A stretch of DNA of 64,000 bases, from NCBI GenBank assembly GCA_009760855.2, contig WPIO01000223.1, positions 89,501 through 153,500 on the forward strand, read 5' to 3'. Position 1 is the first letter of the stretch. Each line of letters begins with the position of its first letter. Below the pieces are notes generated by a model, which saw only the letters and a program-made list of their open reading frames with translations, searched no databases and was not told the origin of the DNA. Of the stretch, positions 53,594 to 63,214 are shown piece by piece. This stretch comes from Cristatella mucedo. Lineage: Eukaryota; Bryozoa; Phylactolaemata; Cristatellidae. A program made the position numbers and the translations under genes.

Positions 53594-54690
53594 TTCTTAC
53601 ATCTTCGCTTTAGGTCATCTCTAAGTTTAATCATTTCGTTATATATTTCTTCTTGACTCTTACCTTGTGCAAAAAGATTGCTCAATAGCCTCGAACTCTC
53701 AGCCTTATAGTCGCACGTTTTACGACCACCAACAGTTGAAGCTTCTACTTTTTTATGTCTCTTTTTAAATCTTCACTATAACTAACACCTCCTTTCTCTA
53801 TAAGCTCTCTTCCCTTATTTAGATAAGTCAATCAATTTTTGACTTCTGAATTCTGTACTTTATCACTTAGATCTATATCAACATCTTTTTCAAGTAGTTC
53901 AATCATGTTTTTCAAGTCTACAATAGCATTATTTAATCTTTCTTTTTGAAGTGATAAAGCACTCATTCTCTCTTCATGAGTATTCATTTTAGGTGCTCTA
54001 GCAGTATACATTGTTTCATCTACTATTTTTTTTATCAATCCTGCAACTGCTACAGTGATTGAAACTGCTAAACCAACTGTTCCTATTACACTTGCTATGC
54101 TAGCGATGAAGGCTGGAATAGCAGGTAAAAAGCCTCCTCTCATTTCAAGGAAGTTCTTCTTCCGAGCTATTGGATCAAGTTGAGTTGCATCCCAAGAAAC
54201 TTCTTCTCCAAAAGTATCAGATAAAAACTTACTAGGATTTAAATACAAATCACTGTTTGCTTTTTCAGCTTCTAATAATATCTCATTAATGTAGAAACCT
54301 ACTTCCAAACTTGCAACCATCTTTGAGAGTCCTTCTTTTTTTATCTGACATTGTTTTCCAGAAGACTTGTCCATACTTTCCAGAAGATACATCATCAACA
54401 ATTTCTTTTATAAACAAACCAAGATCTACTATTCCTGTTACTCCCGATAGAAATCCTCCTAGGGCTTTTGTAGCTGTTCCGATGACCTTGAAAGATTGTA
54501 AAACCTTTGGAACGATCTTTGCAATCTTGTTTGAGGCCTGTAAGGACAGCTTCATAGCAACTTTAGGTACTATCTTTATAACCGCTTTCGAACCTACTTC
54601 AGTTGCTGTTGTAATACCTGAAACGACTTCTTTAGTTGTATCTACTCCTTCTTTTATACTATCAACATCTTTTCCTTTTTTATTCTTCAT
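53592..54690 (-). pseudogene. Membrane-associated minor virion protein, broken
   Basis: Two overlapping frames, 54,690-54,286 and 54,401-53,832, join by a frameshift near 54,340. The first is Lys/Val-rich amphipathic with a Gly-rich hydrophobic stretch (ALGGFLSGVTGIVDLGLF). The second has LEMRGGFLPAIPAFIAS, where RGG resembles a protease site, then a strong hydrophobic segment (IGTVGLAVSITVAVAGL) and a coiled coil. After a TGA at 53,832 the same phase continues (YLNKGRELIEKGGVSY) and, after another shift, to a stop near 53,592. The RGG site plus membrane-active segment suggests a pVI-like role, inferred. Its ATG is 13 bp from the divergent fibre gene. Confidence 0.6.
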
Positions 54691-54703
54691 ATATTATAAG
54701 TGA

Positions 54704-56479
54704 ATGGAAAAAGTTAGAAAGATTATTGGTTCTGTTTACAGTGATCTTAACGCTAATGGAAATAGAGTAACCAACTTAGCATACCCTCTTAATGGTGATG
54801 CAATAAATTTGAACTATGGTTTTAGTTCAAACTTTGGAGGAAGTGTTGCTACAAATGTTATAGGTAACTTAGCAACTGTTTCAAGTATGTCAGGGTTCCT
54901 TTCAAAGACTAATGGGAAGATGATATCGCAGTTGAATTGTAAGAATGTTTTTGGTATATCAGGAAACTCTGCTGATGGAACTGTATACAGTGATTTAAGA
55001 CCTTATAAAGTGATTAACTATGGACTCTTAAAAAATATGACGCAAGTGTTTCAAGGTAAAGCAACTGCAAGTATGAATATGGGAGGAAAGAATATTACTA
55101 ACTTAAAAGACTCTGATACTGTGACTAAACAATATATATATAAGAATAAAAAAATTTCGTTTAGGTATTTTGGAGCAGGCTCTGGTACTTATCCAACCGT
55201 ATTTTATCTTGATATGCTTGGTTTAAGTAATACAGCTAATGGTAACACAGGAAATAAATTTCAAACACAACAACTTACACCAGGTGATAAGCCTATTGTA
55301 GCAACCACTGGAGATGTTGTTGCGTACATGATTAATCTTAAAACTTTCTTTCCTGGTGTATTACCCAACTTTGCAATAATAATGATAATAATAATAATTC
55401 ACTTGATAAAGCGCCCTCAGAGAACTTAATCTCTCTCTAGGCGCTTTGCATTTGCTGTAAAGTGAAATGCAATTGAATGGTAAGTAAAATCATGCTTGAA
55501 AAACAAACGAAATGAATAATATAGTTAGAGGTGACATGCACAGGGTCAGCATGCAAATGTGGTTAGTGGCAGCATGCACAGTGTCAGCACGCATAAGCAC
55601 ATGAAGGAAGAATCACAGGGACCCACTAAATGCTGCCCTAAATAGGTGTGTTTTTAGGTTCCTTTTAAATGTGGTTAGGTCAGGGGATGTTCTGACGCAG
55701 GTCGGGAGGGAGTTCCAGGCTTTGGGAGCATATGAACTAAATGCACGGTCTCCAAAGGATTTAAGGTATGTATGAGGTATTTCTAGACTGTTGGATTCCG
55801 AAAAGCGGGTGGTACGATGCTTGGCCTGATGGGGTAGTGTATCTGAGAGATAGGCTGGAGCCATAGAATGAAGGGAACTAAAAGTGAGCGACAAAACCTT
55901 GAAGTCAATCCGTTGCTTGACTGGTAGCCAGTGCAGGTCGGCGAGAAGTGGAGTAATGTGGCAACTGCGACGCTAACGACAAACAAGCCTAGCTGCAGAG
56001 TTTTGCACCAGCTGCAACCGCCTGATCGCACATGCTGGTAGGCCAGTAAGCAGTGAGTTGCAGAAGTCGAGACGGGATGTCACGAATGCATGGACCAACT
56101 TGGACGTGGTATCTTTATCTAAACAAGCCCGAATTTTAGCAATGTTATGAAGCTGAAAATAGGCAAATTTGACTGTGGAGCTGATATGGTCGTCTAACGA
56201 GAGGTCACTTTGGAATATGACACCTAGATTTCGAGCTGATTCAACTGGAGATATGCTGGCAGAGTCAATTTTGAGAGTCAGCCTGCAATGGTAAGTGGTG
56301 TTATGTTTGCAACTGACAAAACAAAGTTTTACGTAGAGTTATCTACTGATAATACTTATGGAGTTAGTGGTACTCTAGTTTTAATAATTAACATTGATGG
56401 AACGTGTAGATATGCTATCGATAAATTTATTGTTGCAAGTGGAATAACTTACATTGATTTTCTTTTTACTATTGTATAG
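54704..56479 (+). pseudogene. Phage-tail-fibre-like protein 2, split by a LINE
   Basis: The first part (54,704 to about 55,376) starts MEKVRKIIGSVYSDLNANGN, has two copies of the repeat (DLNANGNRVTNLAYPLN; SMNMGGKNITNLKDSDTVTK) and a long non-repeat region. A family-B LINE fragment interrupts it, flanked by TGCAAT. The last 64 codons resume at 56,288 in the same phase. The protein is otherwise unbroken. Repeat-plus-globular-end architecture fits a trimeric fibre. First of three such genes in a row at the right end. Confidence 0.75.
55376..56286 (-). mobile_element. LINE family B fragment inside the Polinton
   Basis: Minus-strand 5'-truncated copy. The tail is at the left (AATAATAATTCACTTGATAA, AGCGCCCTCAGAGAACTTAA), then 3' UTR, then the RT C-terminus (AKHRTTRFSESNSLEIPHTY; SSYAPKAWNSLPTCV), and thumb-region codons up to about 56,280. 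TGCAAT at both junctions is the target duplication. It is closely similar to 63,215-64,000. Confidence 0.92.
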
Positions 56480-56484
56480 AAATG
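56472..56484 (+). promoter_or_regulatory. TATAG-start motif
   Basis: TTGTATAGAAATG. Its TAG is the stop codon of fibre-like gene 2, so the end of one gene and the start signal of the next are shared. Confidence 0.55.
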
Positions 56485-57319
56485 TTCAGACCTAAAAGAA
56501 GAGGAATTGGTATAACAAATTACATTAAAAAAGTGGTGATGTACTTACTGGTAGTTTAAGTATGAATGGAAATTTAATAAAGGATTTAGGTGATCCTGTT
56601 GATCTTGGAGATGCTGTAAATAGAAAGTATATAGATACCAATTTCGTTACAAAAGTATCAAGAGGAACTACGGCTGATGGAGATATCGATATGAAAAATT
56701 ATAAGTTAATAGAACTAGCAAATCCTGTAAATCCTAGTGATGCTGCAACTAAAGACTATGCAGACAGTAAACTATCAAAAACTGGTGGAACTATTAATGG
56801 AACACTAACTATAAATGGAAATGTATCTGTTGTAGGAACTCCTACTTCTGATAATGATATTCCAAATAAATCGTATATGGACTCTAACTTCCTCAAACTA
56901 ACAGGTGGAACTCTTAATGGAAATTTAGATATTAATGGATACTCTATCTTCTTAGAAAACGATCCTGTTAATCCTACTGATGGTGTAAACTTTAGCTATC
57001 TAAACAGAATATCAGATGGAAATATTACTGTAATACGTTTTAGAGCAACAGTAGATGGGCCTTTAACAACATCTTTATATGGAAAAACAATTAATGGTAG
57101 ATGGATCTCTACTTTAGCTGATACTACCATCCCAAGAGGTTTGTTTGTTGTTACAACATTGTATGAATATACACTTGGAAAAAAGGTATACTACAACCTC
57201 TTCCAGAAACATTAGTTCCATTACAAGATCAGTTATATGGTGGGTATGTACTTGATGCGAATAAAAAACTTGTTCAATCGTCAACTTTTATATCTGGCTC
57301 AAACTTATTTGATAAATAA
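56482..57319 (+). pseudogene. Phage-tail-fibre-like protein 3, frameshifted
   Basis: ATG 56,482. A frameshift at about 56,530 leads into a long frame (to 57,215) with the clearest repeats of the element: SLSMNGNLIKDLGDPVDLGD, DIDMKNYKLIELANPVNPSD and NLDINGYSIFLENDPVNPTD, each followed by A(V/A)xxxY(I/A)D, spaced about 45-60 residues with TGGT-NG linkers. A second frameshift near 57,185 precedes a short C-terminal end (LYGGYVLDANKKL; stop 57,317-57,319). The TGG/NG linkers are also known from phage fibres. Confidence 0.8.
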
Positions 57320-57354
57320 TTAAATATCTTTGCTTATATAGCAACAACGTTAAA

Positions 57355-58401
57355 ATGCTTAGCAGAAGATTATTTGAAATGAATGGAACTCTAAATCTTG
57401 GTAAAAATAGAATAGCAAATGTTGGTTCTACTATTAGTGACTTAGACGCTGTAAGTAAAACCTTTTCAGATAATAATTATATTCGAAAAGACTCTGATGA
57501 TGTTGTAATAAGAGATTTATCTGCTAAGTCAAAAAAATATGTAAATGTGCGTTATCCAGTGAATGAAAAAGATTTATCTACAAAGCAGTATCTTGATGCA
57601 AAGGTTGGAACAGAAGGAGGACAAGTAATAGATGGAACTCTATAAGTAGATAGATTAACTGCTAATAACACCACTGATTGTTCATACACAAGAGAAAGAG
57701 CTTATTCTACGTTTTTAAGAACTAATAGACTTTTTAACCATGAGTCACTGATCGTTGAAGGGCAGATAGGAACAAAAAGTGTTATTAACTTATCTAACAA
57801 CACTACTGACGCAACTTTAGCAAAACTATCTGACATTAACTTAAAAAAGCCACTATACTCAAAGATAACATTAAAAATAAGAGATATCGATAGAATAAAT
57901 AATGATAATACTAACACTGTCAATGATGATACTTATTATAATGTTTATGGAGGAACAGCAGAAAATAATTCATTTGTTCTAAAAGACGATAACATGACTA
58001 GAATACCTTATAGAACTATTACATCAACAATATCTATAACAGTGGAAAATCTGTCTACAGAATACGATAATGTAATTAGTAACTGCTATCATAGGTTCTA
58101 CTCACCAAACTTTCTTCCTTCTAATTTACTTAATTTACCTTATTCAGGTGTCGAAGGTGATTACATGTTGACGTTAAGTAATTCTATAAAAAACCTTGCT
58201 ATAGTGGAAGAAAGGGATAAAAAAGTAATAACAATCGATATTAGTTATCCTGTTCAAAGTTACGCAGGATTTAGAACACCTAGTCCTTCCGATGTTATTG
58301 AAATTAGTTTAGTTAAACAAGCTAGAATACATAGATATAAAAAAAGATTGAATTTAGTGATGATAGAATTTTTCCTTTTGCAATATCGGGAAATCTTTTG
58401 A
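57355..58401 (+). pseudogene. Phage-tail-fibre-like protein 4, one nonsense codon, runs into the right TIR
   Basis: One in-frame TAA at 57,643-57,645 interrupts a frame of 348 codons. N-terminal repeats: TLNLGKNRIANVGSTISDLD, then VRYPVNEKDLSTKQYLD. The larger C-terminal part lacks repeats, is rich in Asn/Asp/Ser and ends in a basic stretch (ARIHRYKKRLNLVMIEFFLL) encoded by the inverted repeat itself. TTATATAGCAACAACG lies upstream near 57,334. Confidence 0.7.
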
Positions 58402-58465
58402 CAGCCGATGGTGGAACCGAGGTTGGAGAAAAATTTGACGATGTAAAAGGGAAAATTCCTATCAA
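58350..58465 (-). repeat. Polinton terminal inverted repeat, right
   Basis: Inverted partner of 34,706-34,824. GGTGGAACCGAGGTTGGAGA is central and GGGAAAATTCCTATCAA is the edge. Confidence 0.93.
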
Positions 58466-58471
58466 GCGGTG
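58466..58471. repeat. Polinton target-site duplication, right
   Basis: GCGGTG, followed by CTGCGTCCGCAGCG exactly as after the empty site at 15,919-15,924. One transition from the left GCGATG. Confidence 0.88.
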
Positions 58472-58584
58472 CTGCGTCCGCAGCGCCGTCCAGGCCGTTG
58501 CGACTGGTTCCGGCTGTCGTCGTCGTTGGCCGATGATCCACGAAGCTGATGGGTTTCGTTTGTTTGAATATATAAATATGTAAA

Positions 58585-58737
58585 TCATTTATATAGCGCA
58601 CCAAGAGAATTTAATCTCTATTCAGGCGCTTCACTTATATGCCTCGGGGCTCGAGCCCACGACCTCAGTCAGACCTTGATCGGGACGAGCACCTTAACCG
58701 CAAGACCAAACCAGCTCGGCATGGATGTAATGTACGC
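58585..58737 (-). mobile_element. tRNA-derived SINE with a family-B-type 3' tail
   Basis: Minus strand: GGTTTGGTCTTGCGGTTAAG (A-box region), then GGTCGTGGGCTCGAGCCCCG (B-box region), then GAAGCGCCTGAATAGAGATT with the AAATTCTC loop and an AT-rich end. The sequence is absent from the matching place in copy 1 (about 16,030), so it is an insertion after the duplication. The tail resembles that of LINE family B, which probably mobilised it. Confidence 0.75.
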
Positions 58738-58881
58738 CATGATGAGTGTTACTAATTAGATGAGGTTTAGCTAGATAGTCTAAAAATGATAACTGAACTG
58801 CCTTCGTGGACAGTCCTAGATCGTAGGTCACCTTTGCAGCATTTAGAAATTTTAAAGTAGGATAAAGATAGGATATAGCAT

Positions 58882-58883
<2 letters not shown>

Positions 58884-58957
<74 letters not shown>
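58884..58957. repeat. (AT)n microsatellite
   Basis: About 37 AT units. The matching run in copy 1 (16,180-16,213) is about half as long. Confidence 0.95.
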
Positions 58958-58959
<2 letters not shown>

Positions 58960-59875
58960 CAGAGGATAAAAAGAAGGATAGAACACAGAGAGTGCCTAAA
59001 CAGCCTGTAGAACCACTGTGCCGCACTGTTCTCCGAGATGGAAGGGTTCAAGAGCTCGTGATAAACGTTCCGAAAAAAGACTAAGAATCTTCCTTTGCAG
59101 CAAATGTCAAATGCCTACGTAGAACTGTAGTTCTCTGAGGATGCTATACAATTGTATTAGTATTGTTATTTTAATGCATTATTATTACAGCATATGTTAA
59201 TTGAAAGTCTGCTTAAAGGAGTGCCGTGTTTTGCGCGTGTGATTACTACCTCGTTCGTGCCCATCGTGCTGTGTTCGAGGAGCATGGCTGCTGGTCATAA
59301 TGACTCCCTGATGATAGAAAAGAGTATCGAGCCACTGGATCGGGCAAACTAAGTCTTTGCGCTGTGGTTTAACATCGCTGTACTCAGCTATAGGACTTAG
59401 TCCTCATCCAGGTTAGGGAAGTCGATTAGGTGTACCCAGAAGCGGGCCAGCCTAAACATGCTGTAGCGGCTGAAAGAAGAGGGCTGGACACCGGCTGCTG
59501 TGCTTGCCGCGGGAAAAAGATCAGCTCGAACAAGAACGAGCTCAATCGCCGGCTAATTTAACACAGAGCAAAGTAATCCGTGATTTAGCTTTAGCTAACT
59601 TTTCTCCGGAAGACTCAGATGCAGAAAATTCCAAAAAGACACTTGAAGTTTATGCGAGCGATCCGGTTGTAGGATAATGGCCTTTGGAGCATGACTAAGT
59701 TTAACGAATGGGCCATGTCATCAGGCTTTTCGTAAGTGAAAGAATTACACTGGGTTGCTTCTAGAAAAATGGCCCAGTGCTTGTCTAGCTCACGTACAGG
59801 TTTCTTAGTTTTTACTGCATGGGCCTAGGATCCTTGTGACGAGGGCTGTTGGAACCTTCTGGTCGTTTAGATGTA

Positions 59876-62600
59876 ATGTAATGTAATGTATCTCCGTCAG
59901 TAACTCCACAAAGTCATAAAGACCATGTGGGCGTTACGCAGGAGAGTTTTGTATAGCGCACTCACAGCCTAAGCGGCTTTCGGCACGCATTCGGTATCCA
60001 ACAGACTTCGTCTCACGCAACAAAGAGAAAGTGGGAAGCATAGCAGAGTTAGGAGAGCAGTTGAGGTAGTGAGTAGCATAGAAGTAGCAGTTCAGGACCG
60101 CTGCAAAAAGATGTGCCATAGTCGGCAGTTGGAGAGTAGATGTCGTTGCGTAAGAATTGTGGAAGCGAGTTCCACAGTCTCGGACCTGCAGAGCTAAAGC
60201 TTCTGTCGCCAACTGTCTTTAAGCGGAGGAATGGGACAGCTAATTTATTGTCCACACAGGACCTGAGGGCGCGAACAGGCTGAAACTGATGTAGCAGTTC
60301 AGCTTGGTATGAAGGAGCCAAGCCGTGGCGGGCCTTGTGGGTCAGCGTAAGAACTTTGCTCTGTATCCTTTGCTCAACCGGCAACCATCCTAGCTCTTCC
60401 AGCAAAGGTGACACGTGCTCAAACCGCTGGGACTTGAAGACCAGCCTTGCAGCCATATTCATAGTCCGCAGTAGTGGCATAATAGCTTTCTTTGGTAGCC
60501 CAGCCAAAAGGGAATTACAATAATCAAGCCGAGACAGAACTAAAGAGCTAGTTAATTTTTTTACAAGCCACTGTGGGAGACAGCTTCTAATCTTGGATAG
60601 GGATCGGATGTGATGGCTAGCTGTAGAGGCAGTCTTCTGAATGAAGCTTTTGAAATTGAGGCAGCTGTCGAACACGACACCTAGATTACGAGCACGAGGT
60701 GAAGGTCGCACAATAGCATCGCCTATTAGAACAGCAAAGCCTTTTAATCCAGCCACACGCTTAGGGTGTCCTATGAGAAGCAGTTCGGTTTTATCGTCAT
60801 TTAATTTTAGGAAGTTTTCCGACATCCAGGATCGAATATCGGCAAGGCAAGCATTCAGTTTCTCATTTGCTGCAGCAGATTCCGACGGTTTAAATGACAA
60901 ATACAACTGAGTATCGTCAGCATAGAAGTGATATCCTATTCCATGGGCCTTAATCACTTTTCCCAGAGGTTGCGTATAAATGGAGAACAGCAAGGGACCA
61001 AGTACAGACCCTTGAGGGACTCCACAGGTGACCCTTTCCATGTCTGAGACCAGGCCCCCACACGACACGGATTGAACACGATCAGACAAGTATGATTTAA
61101 ACCACGCCAGTGCTTCGTCTGCCAGACCGATTGTTGTTCTCAGTCGTTCAAGCAGAACTTCGTGATCAATGGTGTCGAAGGCAGCAGACAGATCTAGCAG
61201 AGCTAGGGCAGTGACATTCCCGTCGTCGTTGCCACGTAGAATGTCAATGTTAACACGGAGGAGAGCAGTTTCGGTAGAGTGCTGTCTCTTGAAACCTGAT
61301 TGAAATGTTTATGACATTCCATTATTTTCAATATGTTCAACCAGCTGCTTAGCAACAATTTTTTCAAGAGTCTTTGATAAGAACGGAAGAAGGGAAACTG
61401 GACGATAGTTTGCAAAGACCTCTGTGTCTAATCCGGGCGTTTTAAGAATGGGTCTAACGATTGCCGATTTGAAGGACTTGGGGACGATCCCTTTTCCCAA
61501 AGAAACATTAAAAATCTTGGTTATGGCAGGGCTAAATTGGTCTGCAAGTGAAGACCACAGAGATGAAGGTATAGGGTCTTCAGGAGACGAGCTCTTTTTG
61601 CTATACCTTATTAAGGCAGCCACATCACAGGCAGAAACTTCGGAGAATCTTTTAAGAAAGGTCACAGGTTGAGGAACGGCGATTGCTTTGGTCGGAGGGG
61701 GCTTAATGGAGGCACGAATGTGCAGAACTTTTTCAGTAAAGAAGACTGAAAACTTTTCGGCTGAGCCCTTAAAATCTGGGGAGTCAGACCTGACAGCATT
61801 GGCCAGTAAATGGTTTACTGTCTTATAAATCTGTTTAGTGTCCGACTGGCAGGAATTAAGTTTTCTAATGAAAAAAGAAGCCCTGGCTTTTTTAAGCTTT
61901 CGTGTGTAAACACGAAGGAAGTCTTTAAAATTGACTAGGTCTGCCTCAGACCCTGATTTCTTGAAACGACGTTCCAGCCGGCGCTTAACACGGTGCATCT
62001 TATGGAGTTTTTTTGTAAATTGAAAGCAATCTCGACGACTTTGAACACGGATAGAGCGAACGGGAGCATGCTTGTCAAGAGCACTCCTGAGTGTCATGTT
62101 CATCGCATCTGTGAGGGTATCGAGGCTGCCGGTCGAGTCTGAATGCAGATCAAGAAGGCCTGCATCAAAAACAGATTTCAAAAACTTGTCCATGTCAATG
62201 CTTTGTATGTTACGTCGTTTGGCAAATTCGACATTGCCCTGCACGTACGAGGGAGCAGGAACAGTAAACGAGACCGAACAATGATCTGAGAGGGTCAGTG
62301 GGCACACCACAAAGTCAGTGGGGAGGACATCCTTAGTGATCACGAGATCTAGAATGTGGCCACCGACGTGGGTGTTATGATTAACGTGTTGGGCCAAACC
62401 AAGATTCTCCAGACAGTCAAGAAATGAGCAGACCTGGCTGTTGCTAGGGTTGTCAACCAGAATATTGAAGTCTCCTACAATCAGTAGCGGCCTGTCACAC
62501 ACAAATATTTTAGCGAGGAACCCTGAAAACTCCTTTTTTAAACTAGTTTAGACAGCCAGAAGGAGGCCGGTATATCACAACGGTGATTCTGCCACAGTGG
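59876..62600 (-). mobile_element. LINE family A, 5'-truncated in the endonuclease domain
   Basis: CR1/L2-like non-LTR retrotransposon. The 3' end is at the left, with ATTAC repeats (ATGTAATGTAATGTATCTCC on the plus strand). It is inserted where copy 1 has an uninterrupted GTTTAGATTCTTCC (about 17,130), so the insertion followed the duplication. The 5' end is at about 62,597, just upstream of the endonuclease VVIYRPPSG motif. Shorter copies lie at 11.8, 15.1, 32.3, 33.9 and 39.8 kb. Confidence 0.9.
60049..62575 (-). pseudogene. LINE family A ORF2 (endonuclease remnant plus reverse transcriptase), frameshifted
   Basis: Part 1 (62,502-61,309, 397 codons) begins inside the apurinic-type endonuclease with LLIVGDFNILVDNPSNSQ and SDHCSVSF, then a linker and the RT entry motif ANYRPVSLLPFLSKTLEKIV. 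A frameshift at about 61,310 leads to part 2 (to 60,049) with AFDTIDHEVLL, GVPQGSVLGPLLFS, the catalytic YADDTQLY and the C-terminal SFSSAGPRLWNSLPQFL block. Upstream of 62,502 the coding sequence also has stops near 62,535-62,550. The intact YADD shows recent origin, but this copy cannot be autonomous. Confidence 0.88.
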
Positions 62601-63066
62601 CAATCTCTGGGTTCTCCACTAACCTCGTGATCTCAGGCCCTGATTAGCATGGTTTTAATGGACAGGAAGACGTGGGTAGAGGTTAAGTATTAGTGCTTGG
62701 TTTGCCACAGGACTTCAAGTGGCATCGTTGCTTCACGTCTACATTCTAAATCATATCTTGTCAATAACGGTGTTCTCATCATATCAACCTAAGCTTCTGT
62801 TGAGATCTGTTCCTTTGCAACACCGTGCTAGTGCCACTTCTTCAGGGGAAGGGTTTTTGTTATGCGATATTACTTTATGGAATTATGCTAGCACGATCCA
62901 ATAGCCTTCTCTGAGAGCTTATGTCGGTTTGACCTAAACAAGCAAGACAGCTGTCGGATACGGTTTTTTGTAGACATAGCTTTGTATTTGTACTCAAGTG
63001 CTTAGATCAGCGATGTTTCATCAAATACAGCCACTCCGACACAGCGTTTTCCCGTGAGTTTACAGT
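62601..63066. other. End of duplication copy 2 and unique sequence
   Basis: 62,601-62,680 continues the match to 17,145-17,225, then similarity stops. No gene to 63,066. Confidence 0.5.
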
Positions 63067-63214
63067 CATAATAATAATAATAATAATAATAATGCACTTG
63101 ATAAAGTGCCATGAGAGAAATTAATCTCTCTCTAGGCGCTTTACATTTGCTGCAAAGGGAAATGCAATTGAATGGTGAGTAAAATCATGCCTGATAAACA
63201 AACAAAATAATAAC
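63067..63214 (-). mobile_element. LINE family B 3' tail (short copy)
   Basis: ATAATAATAATGCACTTGAT and AAAGTGCCATGAGAGAAATT, then CTAGGCGCTTTACATTTGCT and about 80 bp of 3' UTR. It ends where a second family-B copy begins, so one element inserted into or next to the tail of another. Confidence 0.8.

Larger units (their letters stand above)
34706..58465. mobile_element. Polinton/Maverick (adintovirus-like) element, complete but decayed
   Basis: The element is 23,760 bp with terminal inverted repeats and a 6-bp target duplication. It carries the defining set of Polinton genes: pPolB, RVE integrase, double-jelly-roll MCP, penton-like proteins, A32/FtsK ATPase and adenovirus-type protease. It is A+T-rich against its flanks. 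Left-half genes run mostly rightward (pPolB and small genes). The virion block runs leftward from about 51 kb to 44 kb, with further genes in both directions to the right. Two younger LINE fragments sit inside it (39,761-40,035 and 55,376-56,286). Most long genes have frameshifts or stops, so it is a fossil provirus rather than an active one. The lineage to species level cannot be judged here. Confidence 0.95.
58472..59875. other. Right flank of the target unit
   Basis: Continuation of duplication copy 2, matching 15,925-17,138 apart from the SINE and a longer (AT)n run at 58,884-58,957. The family-B tail relic of 16,365-16,446 recurs at 59,095-59,175. No gene. Confidence 0.8.

Noticed and set aside
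34869..58401. Possible stop-codon reassignment: in-frame TGA at about 35,025, 35,481, 49,055, 51,187 and 53,832, some where Trp would fit
   Set aside because: TGG is used normally elsewhere in the same genes. In-frame TAA and TAG occur as well (42,058, 46,212, about 49,983, 50,745, 51,475, 57,643), and frameshifts are common. Ordinary decay explains all of them.
58694..59051. Tyr-Ile repeat frames
   Set aside because: Produced by the (AT)n microsatellite in the target unit.
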